Below are positions 62,801 to 64,000 of a stretch of DNA of 64,000 nt, one piece after another. Each line of letters opens with the position of its first letter. Position 1 is the stretch's first letter. Below the pieces are notes generated by a model. That model was not told where the DNA came from and did not search any database. It worked only from the letters and a program-made list of their open reading frames with translations. The position numbers and the translations under genes are program-made. This DNA is from Apus apus (taxonomy: Eukaryota; Chordata; Aves; Apodiformes; Apodidae): assembly GCF_020740795.1 (NCBI RefSeq), contig NC_067283.1:8335659-8399658 (forward strand), given 5' to 3'.

Positions 62801-64000
62801 TTGAGCAGAAGACAGATCAACACTCCTGGCAGTCCATTTGCTGAGACATACCCAGTAATGCAAGGTACTGGAATCCCTCCTCCCTTTAGGCTGGCTGTGA
62901 AGGGGATTATGACCAAATTTGAGAGAGACAAGGACTGAGACACTTACCACAGAGTTTACATATAAGAAGACTATGATGTAGGCAAGACAGATACACAAAG
63001 AGGCTGCTCTGTTGAATAGCTTTTGTTCTTGTTCTGCTTTGCTCCTGCTGCAGAATTAAACAATACTTTAGTTATGTCACTGAAGTCATATAATTGGTGA
63101 CAATTCCTAAAGGAAAGCTTGCATGCCCTGAACTAAATGAAAGCTGCCATTAGAGGATGGATGAGGAATAGTTTTCCAGCCATACAGATAAAAAGACAAC
63201 AGGATTTCAACTCATTGTTTTCATTCTCTGCCCCAGGACAGAGAGACTTTTCAAAGCTCCTCACAAGCAATCTGGAGCAAAAGAACCCAGTCTGGCAAAC
63301 ACTGGGGCACACTGGGGACATGAGGCACTCGTGTTCTTGCTCTGAAACACTCCCATAGTCCTGCTGAGTTTCTCACTAACCTACAGCAGGATTAATCTCT
63401 GCTTCTCAGTCAGCGGGAATTGCTCAACTTTGCAGTAAGTAATTACATGTTACTGGGAGAGGAAGGCTGACTCCATCTTTCTGTTGCTGTGGCACTTGGT
63501 TCGGACGTTAGAAAACCTCAGGTAAGTCCATGCTCCAGTAAATACATGATTACTAAAAAGATTCAACATAAGAAACCTGAGAGATAGCTACCCAGAATAG
63601 CCAGACACTTGGCAATTAAAATGCTTACATGGAATATCAAGTATCATGATTCAAGGCCATAGCCTGAGCTAGGATGCTGTAAACCCTGATTGCTTATGTC
63701 CCCAATTCATGCTCTAACTGACAGACCACTGGAGAGGGAGGGAATCTCTCAGCCTTTTTCCCAGTTAGAGCTACTACCTTGCACTTGAGACAGCTTTTAT
63801 GGGATAAATTAGACAAATCAACGCTCATAAAAGCCGATGTGTGTCCATGAAGAGCTCTGCTTCAGCATTCCCTCTCTCCCCTCCCAAAACTACATTCCTA
63901 ACACCACAGGATGCTCAAACCAGAGGTGGAGCATAAGTCCATCACAGGGCTCGTGTTGCTCATCTCTAGAGATCTTGGTTTTGGAAAGACTAGAGTGAGA
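59882..64000. other. Intergenic sequence to the window edge, nothing recognised
   Basis: Mixed composition, no repeat family or domain-coding frame recognised. All open frames are about 100 codons or shorter. Confidence 0.55.

Overview
The window is vertebrate nuclear DNA, almost certainly from a bird. It carries about ten CR1 retrotransposon copies, several keeping the typical avian 3' end (a GGTTGGAAGGGACC-like block and ATTCTATG-like tail). Its one protein-coding gene is split into short exons with GT-AG introns of avian size. I cannot name the species.

The gene is PAXIP1 (PTIP), on the minus strand. I traced 20 coding exons from the ATG at 45618-45620 to the TAG at 12222-12224. All reading-frame phases agree, giving a 3,279-nt CDS (1,092 aa plus stop). 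The exons encode six BRCT domains (two near the N-terminus, four in the C-terminal half), an acidic Glu run and a large Gln-rich segment held in one exon. Exon 1 lies in a CpG island (about 44860-46320) with a cluster of GC boxes just upstream, and the first AATAAA after the stop is at 11387-11392. PTIP belongs to the KMT2C/KMT2D histone H3K4 methyltransferase complexes and is also recruited by ATM-phosphorylated chromatin proteins at DNA breaks.

Layout: 1-11386 is non-coding flank downstream of PAXIP1, with one recognisable CR1 copy (334-916) and one very old copy (8020-8550). 11387-45620 is PAXIP1, with CR1 pieces in introns 1, 3 and 17. 44860-46320 is the CpG-island promoter. 46320-64000 is non-coding upstream flank with five CR1 copies, microsatellites and one stretch (about 51300-51720) that looks like a conserved non-coding element and contains a 17-bp hairpin. 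I found no tRNA, rRNA, CRISPR array or second protein-coding gene.

The most notable observations are a cysteine-containing tail that appears to replace the usual PTIP C-terminus, the hairpin in the upstream flank, the repeated GC-box and CCGTTA arrays around exon 1, and homopolymer G/C tracts beside the exon 1 donor. I see no convincing new biological system here; the window is mostly one well-known gene plus ordinary avian repeats.
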